Below are positions 1 through 7,169 of a stretch of 52,813 nt of DNA, piece after piece. Source of the DNA: Candidatus Cybelea sp. (GTDB lineage Bacteria > Vulcanimicrobiota > Vulcanimicrobiia > Vulcanimicrobiales > Vulcanimicrobiaceae). The stretch lies in contig DASXFZ010000009.1 of assembly GCA_036489315.1 (NCBI GenBank), forward strand, positions 1 to 52,813, in the 5' to 3' direction. The notes under the pieces were generated by a model. That model did no database searches, was not told the origin of the DNA, and was given only the letters and a program-made list of their open reading frames with translations. Positions within the stretch are counted from its first letter, which is position 1. Each line of letters begins with the position of its first letter. Both the position numbers and the translations under genes were made by a program.

Positions 1-1
1 G

Positions 2-109
2 CAGCAGCAGTACCAGCAATACCCGCAGCAGCAGTACCAGCAATACCCGCAGCAGCAGTACCAGCAATACCCGCAGCAGCAGTACCAGCAATACCCGCAG
101 CAGCAGTAC
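2..109 (+). repeat. 24-bp in-frame tandem repeat
   Basis: Four identical 24-bp units (2-25, 26-49, 50-73, 74-97) are followed by half a unit at 98-109. Each unit encodes QQQYQQYP. The units are identical even at third codon positions, so the expansion is recent or is being homogenised. The array begins at the window edge and its full length is unknown. There are no spacers, so this is not a CRISPR. Confidence 0.9.
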
Positions 110-157
110 CCGCCCTATCCTCCTCCTCCGCTCCCGCCGTGTTATCCGGGCTGCTAA
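2..157 (+). CDS. C-terminal end of a Gln/Tyr/Pro-repeat protein (partial)
   Basis: The gene enters from the left edge, so its start and most of its domains are unseen. The visible 51 codons are four perfect copies of an eight-residue repeat QQQYQQYP, a half copy, and a Pro/Tyr tail that ends in PCYPGC before a TAA stop. Such tails are intrinsically disordered and common at the end of secreted or cell-surface proteins. Two Cys residues in the last six positions could form a disulphide or a surface attachment. No function can be assigned without the missing upstream part. The frame is clear because the repeat is in phase and free of stops, although a low-complexity run gives weak coding evidence by itself. 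Confidence 0.6.
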   Translation, partial: QQQYQQYPQQQYQQYPQQQYQQYPQQQYQQYPQQQYPPYPPPPLPPCYPGC

Positions 158-755
158 CCTCGCGCCGCCAACGCTGCCGCGATGACGCCCGCCCAGCTAG
201 GCCTTTGCGGCTGAGCGGCGAGCGAGCAAACCGAACGCTCGCCACGACGTGGCGAGGCCTTCGGGCCAGAAAACGGTTCTCTATCGAGTCATGGGTGGAA
301 ACGCTCCTGCCGGCACAACCAACGTCGGCGGCGGTCAGAGTGATGGAACGGTGTACGTCACCACTCTGTGCGTTTGGGCAGTCAGCGGGCGCTAGTGAAC
401 GCTAAAAATGAAATCTCTTCGCCTTGAGGTGCCGTACAGGTTGTAATCGCACGCGCTGCGGTCGACGCTGCCGTTAGGGGCATCATCTACGGCCTCGGGA
501 GCACGCGCCCGATCTAAGACTTTCGCGGTGGCCATCATACTAGTTCAACTTTCCAATCTTGCGGTTGTGTCACTTCGATCGTTACTACCGGAACCAGCCG
601 GTCGAGGTTTCGAAAAACGCCAAATTCTCGTGTAAGTTGCTACTTTTGCCGGTTTTTAGCCACGGTTCTCAAGAATCGAGGTCCTTCGCCCTGAATCTCG
701 AATAAGAAAAGAACGCCTCCGATTTGGAGCGGCGCTGCTCCTGACCCGGGAGCCG
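158..755. other. Gene-poor stretch
   Basis: No convincing reading frame, tRNA, terminator or repeat was found in about 600 bases. Open frames here are short, have random-looking composition and no Shine-Dalgarno sequence. Local base composition is less GC-biased than in the flanking genes. It may hold promoters or a decayed gene. Confidence 0.5.
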
Positions 756-929
756 ATAAGAGTAGACATCATCGAACCCACAGCACCGGTCAAGAAGCGT
801 ACGAAAGTCGCAAAGACGTTCGAGCCGCACGAGCATTTTGGAAGTCCGCTGAATATTTGCCGTATTTGCGGCGAGAAGTACGTATACGTTCAGAGACCGG
901 ACTATCCGATTCGCGATAGTCATAAGTAA
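756..929 (+). CDS. Possible small CxxC protein without a canonical start
   Basis: A reading frame is open from the TAG at 657-659 to the TAA at 927-929 but contains no ATG, GTG or TTG. Its last 40 codons look protein-like: a basic stretch, PHEHFGSPLN, then CRICGEKY, and a hydrophilic end YPIRDSHK. One CxxC suggests half of a zinc site. The left boundary given here is an ATA codon near GGGAG at 748-752; an ATC at 768 is an alternative. It may equally be the 3' remnant of a decayed gene. Function unknown. Confidence is low because only composition and the single CxxC support it. Confidence 0.3.
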   Translation: MRVDIIEPTAPVKKRTKVAKTFEPHEHFGSPLNICRICGEKYVYVQRPDYPIRDSHK

Positions 930-1068
930 CCGTTCGCCGCAAGAGCGAAATAGGCCGATGCGCTCGTAGAAGGCGGCATTCGGTGCTAGCGCGTTTGGGG
1001 CCAAAGGGCCTTGAAGACGCCGTGCCGCGGGAGTAGGCTGCAGGTACAGGATGGAGGCCGACCCCCCA

Positions 1069-1236
1069 ATGGAGATATCCACCACCGTAAACCGCGTTCC
1101 CGCCTACTCCGATAACATCGAGGTGGGCCTCGACATTTACAGGGCAGTGACCATCGTCGAGGTCAGCAAAAAGGCGTTCCACGACCAGGTCGACGGGAAT
1201 TATTGGTCGGCGGACTTCAGCGACACCTTCTCATGA
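1069..1236 (+). CDS. Small hypothetical protein, coupled to the next gene
   Basis: A 55-codon frame starts at ATG 1069, 11 bases after GGAGG at 1053-1057; an in-frame ATG at 1051 is the longer alternative but would sit on the ribosome site. The product (MEISTTVNRVPAY...) is soluble, has a mixed beta/alpha-like pattern and ends DFSDTFS. No family was recognised. Its TGA overlaps the ATG of the following gene (ATGA at 1233-1236), the usual sign of translational coupling, which supports both short genes being real. The two may form a pair. Confidence 0.5.
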   Translation: MEISTTVNRVPAYSDNIEVGLDIYRAVTIVEVSKKAFHDQVDGNYWSADFSDTFS

Positions 1237-1454
1237 CGAAGCTGACGGTGCTCACCAACGATGCGGGAACCATCGTCGCTGCCCACGTCGGCCGCACCGG
1301 CGCGTCATCTCGGAATGGATCCGTCATAATGATCGGAGCGGCCCAGCCCGGTCAAAAGCTTCACAAGACGGAGTTCGAGATGCCCCAGATCACTTCACTG
1401 AGCGAACTCGAACGCTTTCACAAGGAGCTCGCTAAACATCTCTCCGCTGCCTAG
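1233..1454 (+). CDS. Small hypothetical protein
   Basis: The frame begins at the ATG that overlaps the previous stop (ATGA) and encodes 73 residues starting MTKLTVLTNDAGTIVAAHVG. The first third reads as beta strands with conserved-looking Gly and Asp; the C-terminal part (ITSLSELERFHKELAKHL) is a predicted amphipathic helix. The family is not recognised. The stop TAG shares the tetranucleotide CTAG (1451-1454) with the stop of the convergent gene on the other strand. It is probably cotranscribed with the 55-residue gene before it. Confidence 0.55.
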   Translation: MTKLTVLTNDAGTIVAAHVGRTGASSRNGSVIMIGAAQPGQKLHKTEFEMPQITSLSELERFHKELAKHLSAA

Positions 1455-1888
1455 AGATCGCCAAAGTGAAAGCGCAGCGTACCGTCTGCGTTCTTGGAAA
1501 TCGTAAGCTGCTCGCGCCCGCCGTCCATCACGATACGGGTCGTGCGCGTGCGGAGGCAATGCCGGCCGTGCGCGGCGGGAGGATCGTCATAGTCGAGGAC
1601 GCGGGAAAAGGCGTAGATCGTCCGCCCGAAACTCGTTCGCTCGAAGTGCAGCACGTAGGCCCGGCAGTACGCCGCCCCTTCGGAATAGATCGCGAGCCGA
1701 TCGCCGTTCCCATACGAAATCAACGCGCAGAGGTCCGTCGTATAGCAGCGGCTGACGGCCGCGGCGCTGCGGCCGTCGGCGAATGTCACCTCCTGCGAAA
1801 CCGGCGACGCAAATGACGGCGCGGCAAAGCCGTTGGGCATCATGAGGATGCGCGCGGACTGGCGTATTACGGGCGTCGGGGGATGCAT
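1451..1888 (-). CDS. Hypothetical protein
   Basis: This 145-residue frame is the second gene of a minus-strand pair, 6 bases after the stop of the exported protein at 1895-2638. It contains a run of beta strands (VTFADGRSAAAVSRCY, LTISKNADGTLRFHFGDL) and several Cys residues but no clear signal peptide from this start. No family was recognised. The start ATG at 1888 lacks a strong Shine-Dalgarno sequence, so translation may be coupled to the upstream gene; internal ATGs at residues 16-17 (MMPNG) are possible. It probably acts with the upstream gene product. Confidence 0.6.
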   Translation of the reverse strand: MHPPTPVIRQSARILMMPNGFAAPSFASPVSQEVTFADGRSAAAVSRCYTTDLCALISYGNGDRLAIYSEGAAYCRAYVLHFERTSFGRTIYAFSRVLDYDDPPAAHGRHCLRTRTTRIVMDGGREQLTISKNADGTLRFHFGDL

Positions 1889-1894
1889 GGTCGG

Positions 1895-2638
1895 CTACGG
1901 ACTCTTTGATGCGGGGCACGCCGTAACCGATGTGGTTTCACTGCGAGCACCCGTGTAGTTGGGCGTCCCGCTGCCCGTAGCTCCCGCAACGACGTACTGC
2001 TTGAAGAGCTCCGGCGTGCCGGCGGGATCGGAATTTTGAAATTCCGGCACCGGTACGGACAGCGGCTTTACGAGAAGACCCCCGTTGGCACCAAACTGCG
2101 AGTACGCCGCCGCACTCCACGCCCAACGGACCGTAACGCCGGGGCGCGAAGCGCTAAACGTTGCCGTCCAGGTAACCGGGCCGCTATGGCCGGGAATGAA
2201 CGGTTCGGGTGCCCGGTAGGGCATGCCATCAAAAAAAGCTTCGGGAACCTGCGCCGGCGCGTAGGTGACCGACCACGAGGTGTTGCCGACCCACCACCTC
2301 TGCGGTGCGCCGGCTGCCGGGTCGATCGTGATCGTGCTGTCGGGCATGTCGATGACGTACGGCCACAGTCCAAACGTGATACGCGACTGCCGTACGTCGA
2401 TCCGAAGCGGCGCGACTGCCCGCGTACCGGCACTCTGAATGCCTTCGAGCACGCCAGAGAACCAGATTGTCGAACCGGCGGGGATATGCGTCTGGCCGAA
2501 CTGGTTGAAGAGCACGCGAATGCTCGACGTGCAGGGGCTCGCGCCTTGTTGGGGGCCCATTTGTGCAGGGGCGTCGGCGCCGAGAGCCGCGATCAGCGCG
2601 ATAGTCGCAACGGCAGGCAGCATTCGTAAGCTAACCAT
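1895..2638 (-). CDS. Exported hypothetical protein
   Basis: A 247-residue protein starts at ATG 2638, directly after GGAGGG (about 2643-2648); the longer frame to 2674 is rejected because the Shine-Dalgarno and signal peptide fit the inner start. The N-terminus MVSLRMLPAVATIALIAALGADAPAQ is a Sec signal peptide. The mature part is beta-rich with Trp/Tyr-containing strands (STIWFSGVLEG, GPVTWTATFSASRPGVTVRWAWS) and reads like one or two immunoglobulin-like or jelly-roll domains. No catalytic motif was seen. The next gene begins 6 bases after its stop, so the two form an operon. Likely periplasmic or surface exposed; function unknown. Confidence 0.65.
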   Translation of the reverse strand: MVSLRMLPAVATIALIAALGADAPAQMGPQQGASPCTSSIRVLFNQFGQTHIPAGSTIWFSGVLEGIQSAGTRAVAPLRIDVRQSRITFGLWPYVIDMPDSTITIDPAAGAPQRWWVGNTSWSVTYAPAQVPEAFFDGMPYRAPEPFIPGHSGPVTWTATFSASRPGVTVRWAWSAAAYSQFGANGGLLVKPLSVPVPEFQNSDPAGTPELFKQYVVAGATGSGTPNYTGARSETTSVTACPASKSP

Positions 2639-2773
2639 CCACCCTCCGGACGCCTCGATTACACCTCGTCTCAACGCGGTGTTCGATCAAAGCATTCGAT
2701 GCCGAAGGCGCATCTCCCAGGCCGAGATCGGCCCGGTCAGGGGCAACGGGCAGTGCTGCCGGCCTCGCCCGCG

Positions 2774-3025
2774 CTAATGCGTCGCTGAGAGCTCTACCTT
2801 GACATCGACAAGTCCGGGGAACATCGTTTCGCTCCCCGGTTGCTGCGCGATGACGTCTTGCACGTAGCGCGACAAAGACGCGGCGTCGACGGCATGGCCC
2901 TGCTGCACTTCCGAGTCGCCCGCGGCGTCGTAATGGACGACCAACGTCTTTCCATCGAACGAGGATAACGTTAGCCCGCGTTCGGCTAGCAGTGCGGTGA
3001 GCTTCGTTCGAACATCTGCTTCCAT
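2774..3025 (-). CDS. Small hypothetical protein
   Basis: This 83-residue frame starts at ATG 3025 and ends in THR-like tail ELSATH. It begins with an amphipathic helix (VRTKLTALLAERGLTLSSF), then short strands (KTLVVHYDAAG), then a helix (VDAASLSRYVQDVIAQQ). There is no signal peptide or membrane segment, so it is probably cytoplasmic. No family was recognised. It stands alone, divergent from the STAS gene 115 bases away. The Shine-Dalgarno is weak (GAG 3 bases before ATG), so the start is provisional. Confidence 0.55.
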   Translation of the reverse strand: MEADVRTKLTALLAERGLTLSSFDGKTLVVHYDAAGDSEVQQGHAVDAASLSRYVQDVIAQQPGSETMFPGLVDVKVELSATH

Positions 3026-3140
3026 CGGCTCTAGTCGTTTCCGCGAAGCGCGGCGTTCTAAACCGGCGCAACGGCCGCTTGGCCTCCCAAGTGCCTGGCT
3101 GCTGGCCGGAGGGCTTCAAACCAAGCCTGTTTAAGCCAAC

Positions 3141-3473
3141 GTGCCTATGATTCTAATTCGGCTCGATGAGCCTGAATGGGATATTTCCACGGCCGGCAAA
3201 CTGCGCGAGGCGCTCGCCTCGGCGCGCCGGGAGCCCAGCGTCGTCATCGACATGAGCAACGTCACGTACATCGACTCCTCGTGCCTGTCGATCCTCATGG
3301 CGATGTATCAGGAGCGGGTCATCAAGAAGCACTTCGCAGCCGCGCATTTCGCCGCTCCGCCCTACACCGTACGGCGGCTCTTTGAGATCACCGGCTTTGA
3401 CGCGCTCTGGCCGCTGCACGAGCGGATCGAAGATGCGATGAAGGCCGCCCAAGCCGAGGAGCCTTCACGTTAA
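3141..3473 (+). CDS. STAS-domain protein (anti-anti-sigma factor type)
   Basis: The 110-residue product is a single STAS domain, the usual length for SpoIIAA/RsbV-type antagonists of anti-sigma kinases. The signature region VVIDMSNVTYIDSSCLSILM (about residues 35-54) holds the conserved Asp, the Ser pair that is the phosphorylation site in the family, and Cys in place of the usual Gly (IDSSC for IDSSG). Family knowledge: an anti-sigma kinase phosphorylates the Ser, and the unphosphorylated form binds the kinase and frees sigma. No kinase or phosphatase gene is adjacent, so the partner lies elsewhere. GTG at 3141 and ATG at 3147 are both possible starts; neither has a clear Shine-Dalgarno. Confidence 0.85.
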   Translation: MPMILIRLDEPEWDISTAGKLREALASARREPSVVIDMSNVTYIDSSCLSILMAMYQERVIKKHFAAAHFAAPPYTVRRLFEITGFDALWPLHERIEDAMKAAQAEEPSR

Positions 3474-3537
3474 CGGCGGCTCGCTTCGGTCGCCTTCACG
3501 GCGCGTTGAAGGCACACGAAGTCTCTAGAGTTTTACT

Positions 3538-4728
3538 TTACTGCGGGTCGGGTGAAGGGAGCGTACCCGGCGCGACCGCATCGGCGAGCGCGCGAAAGAC
3601 TTGTGTCGCACCGAGGCCGGCACCGCCTTTTTGATCGTACGCGGCGGCCGTGTTTGTCGCCTCAACGGCGATTGTCACCCTCTGCGCCGGGAGATAGCCC
3701 ACCGCTCCGGATGCACCCGCAAACCCCAAGGTTTGTGTAACCCACGGACCGGAGAAGATGACGCCGAGCCCGTAGCTCAGCGCGAGGTCGTTCTTCCGGC
3801 ACGCCGGACAGTTCGGCTGCGGGTGTCCGAAGCCGATCAGCTTCGGCGTGATCTGCGCGGCCGACGACGCCGGCGAGATGAGCTTCCCCGTCCCGACCGC
3901 CTCCAGCGAAATGCTGAGATCGGTGATCGTCGTCGTTTCGACCGCCTGGTCGATGGTCGTCCACGAAGGATTCCAGTAGGTCGACTCTTCGAAGAACGGG
4001 ATCTTCGCGGCGATTCCGAGCGTCTCACGCCGTTCCGAGGTAAACGAGTGCAATACCGGCTGCGGGATCGCCGGCGTCTTGTTGCCGCTCGTCTCCTTGA
4101 GCCCCATTGGATCCAAAACGTATTTCTGGAGCGCATCGATGAGCGGCATGCCCGCGATCTTCTCCAGCACCCGGCCCAGAATCACGTAATTGGTGTGCGA
4201 GTATCCCCAGTTTGTCCCAGGCGCGAACTGCAGGGGTTTGCTGACGCCGATCTGGATCAGCTCCTCCGGCGTCCACTGACGAAACGGATCGAGGTATAAA
4301 CCGTTGAGCAGCTCGTCCTGATAGACGTAATCGGCGTAGCCCGACGTCATCCGCGCCAGGTCCGCAAGCGTGATGCGATCGGCGTCGGGAAGCTCTGGAT
4401 AGAATCGGGAAAGCTTCGTGTCGAGCGTCACCTTCTTCTGATCGCAGAACTCCAGCAGCAGCGTCGCCATGTAAGTGAAGGCTAGCGCGCCGTTGCGAAA
4501 GTGCATATCCGGCGTGGCCGCAACGCCGGTCATCGACTCGCCAAAGGCGCCCGTGTAGATGTTATTTCCGTCCCGCCGAACCTGTACGATCGCGGCCCGC
4601 AGATGATTGGCCGCCATCGAGCTGCGAACGATGCTCTCGATGGCCGCGGGAGAATCGGTACCTGCGGCGCGTGCCGCATACGGCGTCAGGAGCGCGAGCA
4701 ACAAGGCAACGGCGCTCGCGGCGCGCAT
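3538..4728 (-). CDS. Serine-hydrolase (beta-lactamase/PBP fold) protein with lost SxxK motif
   Basis: A 396-residue exported protein (signal peptide MRAASAVALLLALLTPYAARA) has the overall pattern of the class C beta-lactamase / esterase family: the first motif region FRNGALAFTYMAT, the FAPGTNWGYSHTNYVILG region and a PMGLKET segment. In active members the first region reads GSVTK, where Ser is the nucleophile and Lys the base. Here the aligned positions are Ala81 and Phe84, so the protein cannot act by that mechanism. Motif two is Tyr176-Ser-His. It is probably a non-catalytic peptidoglycan or ligand binder in the periplasm. ATG 4728 shares one base with the stop of the upstream gene, indicating an operon; a GTG lies one codon earlier. 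Confidence 0.8.
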   Translation of the reverse strand: MRAASAVALLLALLTPYAARAAGTDSPAAIESIVRSSMAANHLRAAIVQVRRDGNNIYTGAFGESMTGVAATPDMHFRNGALAFTYMATLLLEFCDQKKVTLDTKLSRFYPELPDADRITLADLARMTSGYADYVYQDELLNGLYLDPFRQWTPEELIQIGVSKPLQFAPGTNWGYSHTNYVILGRVLEKIAGMPLIDALQKYVLDPMGLKETSGNKTPAIPQPVLHSFTSERRETLGIAAKIPFFEESTYWNPSWTTIDQAVETTTITDLSISLEAVGTGKLISPASSAAQITPKLIGFGHPQPNCPACRKNDLALSYGLGVIFSGPWVTQTLGFAGASGAVGYLPAQRVTIAVEATNTAAAYDQKGGAGLGATQVFRALADAVAPGTLPSPDPQ

Positions 4729-5492
4729 CACGGTTTCGGTGTCGCGGGCGGCCGCGCGGATTTCATCGAGTCGTGCTTCAGGCTGAAATCGTACTTTGCA
4801 TGGCTGGCCTCGTCGCCGCCGGTCGTCACTACGTCATCGTGAATCAAGGTCGGCACCTCCATCGTGCGGTCGTACGTAATCATCACGTCCGACGTTTGGT
4901 TATCGAAGCCGCCGTTATGCAGCGTCATCTTCTTGACTTCGTGGACCACCGCTCGTTGCTGGCTCGCGTCGACCAGCGTAAAATCTTCCGTCGTCTCGAA
5001 CTGATCGGACTGCTCCGTGCGCTCCCACTGCCCTTGCGCGTTCCACGGCGCAGCGTCTACGAACTGTCGACCGAGATAGCTCAGCAATACCCACTCGGCC
5101 TGGCTCGGCGAGGGCGTCGAGGGACACAGCACCGAGGTGTTTCCATAGACGCTGCAGCTAAAGGCCTGACGAGGGCGCGCATCGCCCCGCACGAGCTCGG
5201 CGATGCGCACGACCAGCGCCCCGTCCGGCGCGACCGAGAGCACGTCGACGTACATCGTCCCGCTTCCGCCCTCCGGCGTGGCGATGTGGCCTCCCTTGTC
5301 GACGGTTTGCACGCCGCTGCCGCCGGGCTCGACGGCGTAGTTCTGCACGCCCTGCACGCCGACGCTGAACGTATACTCCAGATGACGCAACGGCTTGCCC
5401 GGCGTTGGAGTCGGTCCCGGGCTGAGCGCGGGAAGGGGTGTGGGGCTCGGCGTGCTTAGCGCGGCCAGGCCGAAGAGGAAGAGCGCTAACAC
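4728..5492 (-). CDS. Exported hypothetical protein
   Basis: The 254-residue frame starts at GTG 5492, which overlaps the TAG of the gene before it, so translation is probably coupled. The N-terminus MLALFLFGLAALS is a short signal peptide, followed by a Pro/Ser/Thr linker (PSPTPLPALSPGPTPTPG) and a beta-rich domain with repeated strands. No catalytic motif was found. The longer open frame to 5798 is rejected because it reads through the upstream gene antiphase and has arginine-rich random composition. It is the middle gene of a three-gene exported set (5486-6145, this, 3538-4728). Function unknown. Confidence 0.65.
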   Translation of the reverse strand: MLALFLFGLAALSTPSPTPLPALSPGPTPTPGKPLRHLEYTFSVGVQGVQNYAVEPGGSGVQTVDKGGHIATPEGGSGTMYVDVLSVAPDGALVVRIAELVRGDARPRQAFSCSVYGNTSVLCPSTPSPSQAEWVLLSYLGRQFVDAAPWNAQGQWERTEQSDQFETTEDFTLVDASQQRAVVHEVKKMTLHNGGFDNQTSDVMITYDRTMEVPTLIHDDVVTTGGDEASHAKYDFSLKHDSMKSARPPATPKP

Positions 5493-6145
5493 CCCGTCAG
5501 CAGTTCGATCGAGACGAGACGATCTTGGCGGAAAAAGAAACTTTGGAACTGTCCGCACGCATCGCCGCTGGGTTTGGACGGCGTTCCGCGCATCGTCGTG
5601 TAGGAAAGGGTCATCATGCCGGAACGCTCTTTCGCCGCGTGCGGCTTCGCCGCCCCGTAGATCTTCTGCACGGCCGAGCGGCTCATCCCCAGCGACACGC
5701 CGCGCATCGTGTGAACCGCGTGCAGGTCCATGGCGGCGACGGGTGCCGGCGGCCGCGTGACGCCTTGCGTCAGCGCAAAGCCGCGCCACGCGCAGCATCC
5801 CTTATCGTAGAGCACGATTCCGTGCGCGGCGTCGTAGAGAATGTTGACCTTCTTCGGCTCGGGCGTACTGTATGAAAACGACGTCCCATTTTTGACCAGC
5901 GGGCAGGCGCTGCCGGGATAATAGAAGCTCTGCTTCTTCTCGGCCGGCGTCGCGTTGCCGCAGACGAAGTAGTCGTACGCCGAGGACGCGGCCGCCTGTC
6001 CGTTGGCCCAGGCCGTGAAGCCCGTATCCGGATCGGGAAGCCACGCGCCCAACGCGTTATTCGACGCGCCGGCCGCGACGGCGGCGACGCCGGACAGAGC
6101 CGCGAAAGCGACCGCGAGCATCGTTTGTTTTGCGAAAGGCAGCAT
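5486..6145 (-). CDS. Exported Cys-rich hypothetical protein
   Basis: A 219-residue protein begins with a Sec signal peptide (MLPFAKQTMLAVAFAALSGVAAVAAG). The mature domain carries several Cys residues (VCGNATP, GSACPLV, KGCCAW, GDACGQF, TGC at the end) that could form disulphides in the periplasm. The segment HTMRGVSLGMSRSAVQKIYGAAKP resembles the short SmpA/BamE-like pattern in which a protein G-hs-G-M-s-x-x-V-x-x-x-hG helix precedes a strand. That likeness is noted only as a pattern. It is the first gene of the operon; its stop overlaps the next start. The divergent gene at 6231 is 85 bases away, so promoters for both lie between. Confidence 0.65.
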   Translation of the reverse strand: MLPFAKQTMLAVAFAALSGVAAVAAGASNNALGAWLPDPDTGFTAWANGQAAASSAYDYFVCGNATPAEKKQSFYYPGSACPLVKNGTSFSYSTPEPKKVNILYDAAHGIVLYDKGCCAWRGFALTQGVTRPPAPVAAMDLHAVHTMRGVSLGMSRSAVQKIYGAAKPHAAKERSGMMTLSYTTMRGTPSKPSGDACGQFQSFFFRQDRLVSIELLTGC

Positions 6146-6230
6146 TCTGATACGGGAATTCTGCGACGCCGCCGAACATCCGCCTCGCCCTCCCGGGGGG
6201 ATTCGAATCTCCTTGCCAGAAGGCGCGCGC

Positions 6231-7169
6231 GTGGAGCTTCGACCACTGGGCTTCGGCGAAATTTTCGACCGGGCCGTTACGCTCTATATTCGTAACATCG
6301 TGCCGTTCGCCGGCATCGTCATGGTCTTGATCCTGCCGCTGTCGATCTTGCAGTACGTTCTGGATCGCAGTTCCCAGCCGCAGCTCGACCTGATGACCAA
6401 GGTTCTGGAAAATCCCGCACACGCTAAGGTCGAACACGTTCCGACGATTTTGGATTCCCCGGCATCGGTCGCGGCGCTCGGCATCCTTCTCTTCATCACG
6501 TATCTCTTCTGGCCGTTCGCGCTCAACGCGGTCGCCGTCGGCGTCGCGAGGCTTTATCGTAACCGGCGCGTCGAATTTCGCGCGTGCTACGAGGCAGTGC
6601 TGGTGCGCTGGCGCCAGATCATCGCACTGCTCTTCTTTCAGTTGTTCGCCTTCCTGGCTTGGTATCTCGCGGTGATCGTCATCGTCGTGGTGATCGTCGT
6701 CGTCGTGATCGCGCTGGGCGCAGCCTCGAGCACCTTCGCGTTTTGGTTCGGCTTCGCTGCCGGGCTCGCCGGCTTCATCGTAATGGCTCCGTTGCTCGCG
6801 CCACTTGCGGTCTCGCTCGTCTTTGCGATGTACTCGGCGGTCATCGAAGAGTGCGGCGTTGGCGAATCGCTCCGGCGAGGCTTCGCGCGCGTCTTCAACC
6901 GCACCGAGTTCTGGCGTGCGCTGCTCTTCTCGATCGCCGCCGGCGGTGTCGTGCTGGGAGGCTCGATGATGCTGGGAATGCTCGGACTAGTGGCCGCCTT
7001 CGCCCACCAGCCGGCCTTGGAGGCCATCATCGAATCGCTTGCTCGCGCCACGCTTGCGCCGTTCGGCGTGGTGCTGCTCGCGATCTACTACTTCGACGTA
7101 CGCATTCGCCGTGAAGCCTTCGATCTCGAAACCTCGCTCGATCGTTTGACCGGCGCGCAGCCCGCGTGA
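6231..7169 (+). CDS. Polytopic membrane protein of the MoxR cluster
   Basis: From GTG 6231 the product is 312 residues starting MELRPLGFGEIFDRAVTLYIRN, a beginning typical of DUF975/glycerophosphodiester-membrane-domain-like proteins. About six hydrophobic segments follow, including an almost pure Val/Ile stretch near residues 145-160. AGAAGG at 6218-6223 can serve as ribosome site; a TTG at 6213 is an alternative, and the longer frame to 6003 runs antisense to the neighbouring gene and is rejected. Its TGA overlaps the GTG of the DUF4129 gene (GTGA). It heads the five-gene MoxR cluster and probably assembles in the inner membrane with the other products. Exact role unknown. Confidence 0.75.
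   Translation: MELRPLGFGEIFDRAVTLYIRNIVPFAGIVMVLILPLSILQYVLDRSSQPQLDLMTKVLENPAHAKVEHVPTILDSPASVAALGILLFITYLFWPFALNAVAVGVARLYRNRRVEFRACYEAVLVRWRQIIALLFFQLFAFLAWYLAVIVIVVVIVVVVIALGAASSTFAFWFGFAAGLAGFIVMAPLLAPLAVSLVFAMYSAVIEECGVGESLRRGFARVFNRTEFWRALLFSIAAGGVVLGGSMMLGMLGLVAAFAHQPALEAIIESLARATLAPFGVVLLAIYYFDVRIRREAFDLETSLDRLTGAQPA

Noticed and set aside
2-109. CRISPR array
   Set aside because: Units are contiguous without spacers and code in frame.
139-405. Open frame of 88 codons after the repeat gene
   Set aside because: Starts within the repeat gene, is Arg-rich with no Shine-Dalgarno and has random-looking composition.
669-1182. Two overlapping minus-strand frames of 130-138 codons
   Set aside because: Random composition, no ribosome site, and overlap with plausible plus-strand small genes.
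2036-2629. 197-codon plus-strand frame
   Set aside because: Antisense shadow of the exported protein at 1895-2638; Arg-rich and without start signals.
4788-4804. Third copy of the ACTTTG operator
   Set aside because: Only a single half-site (ACTTTGCAT) inside a coding region, with no second arm.
6197-6212. tRNA T-arm-like GGGGATTCGAATCTCC
   Set aside because: The loop is six bases instead of seven and no acceptor stem, anticodon arm or D arm can be formed around it.
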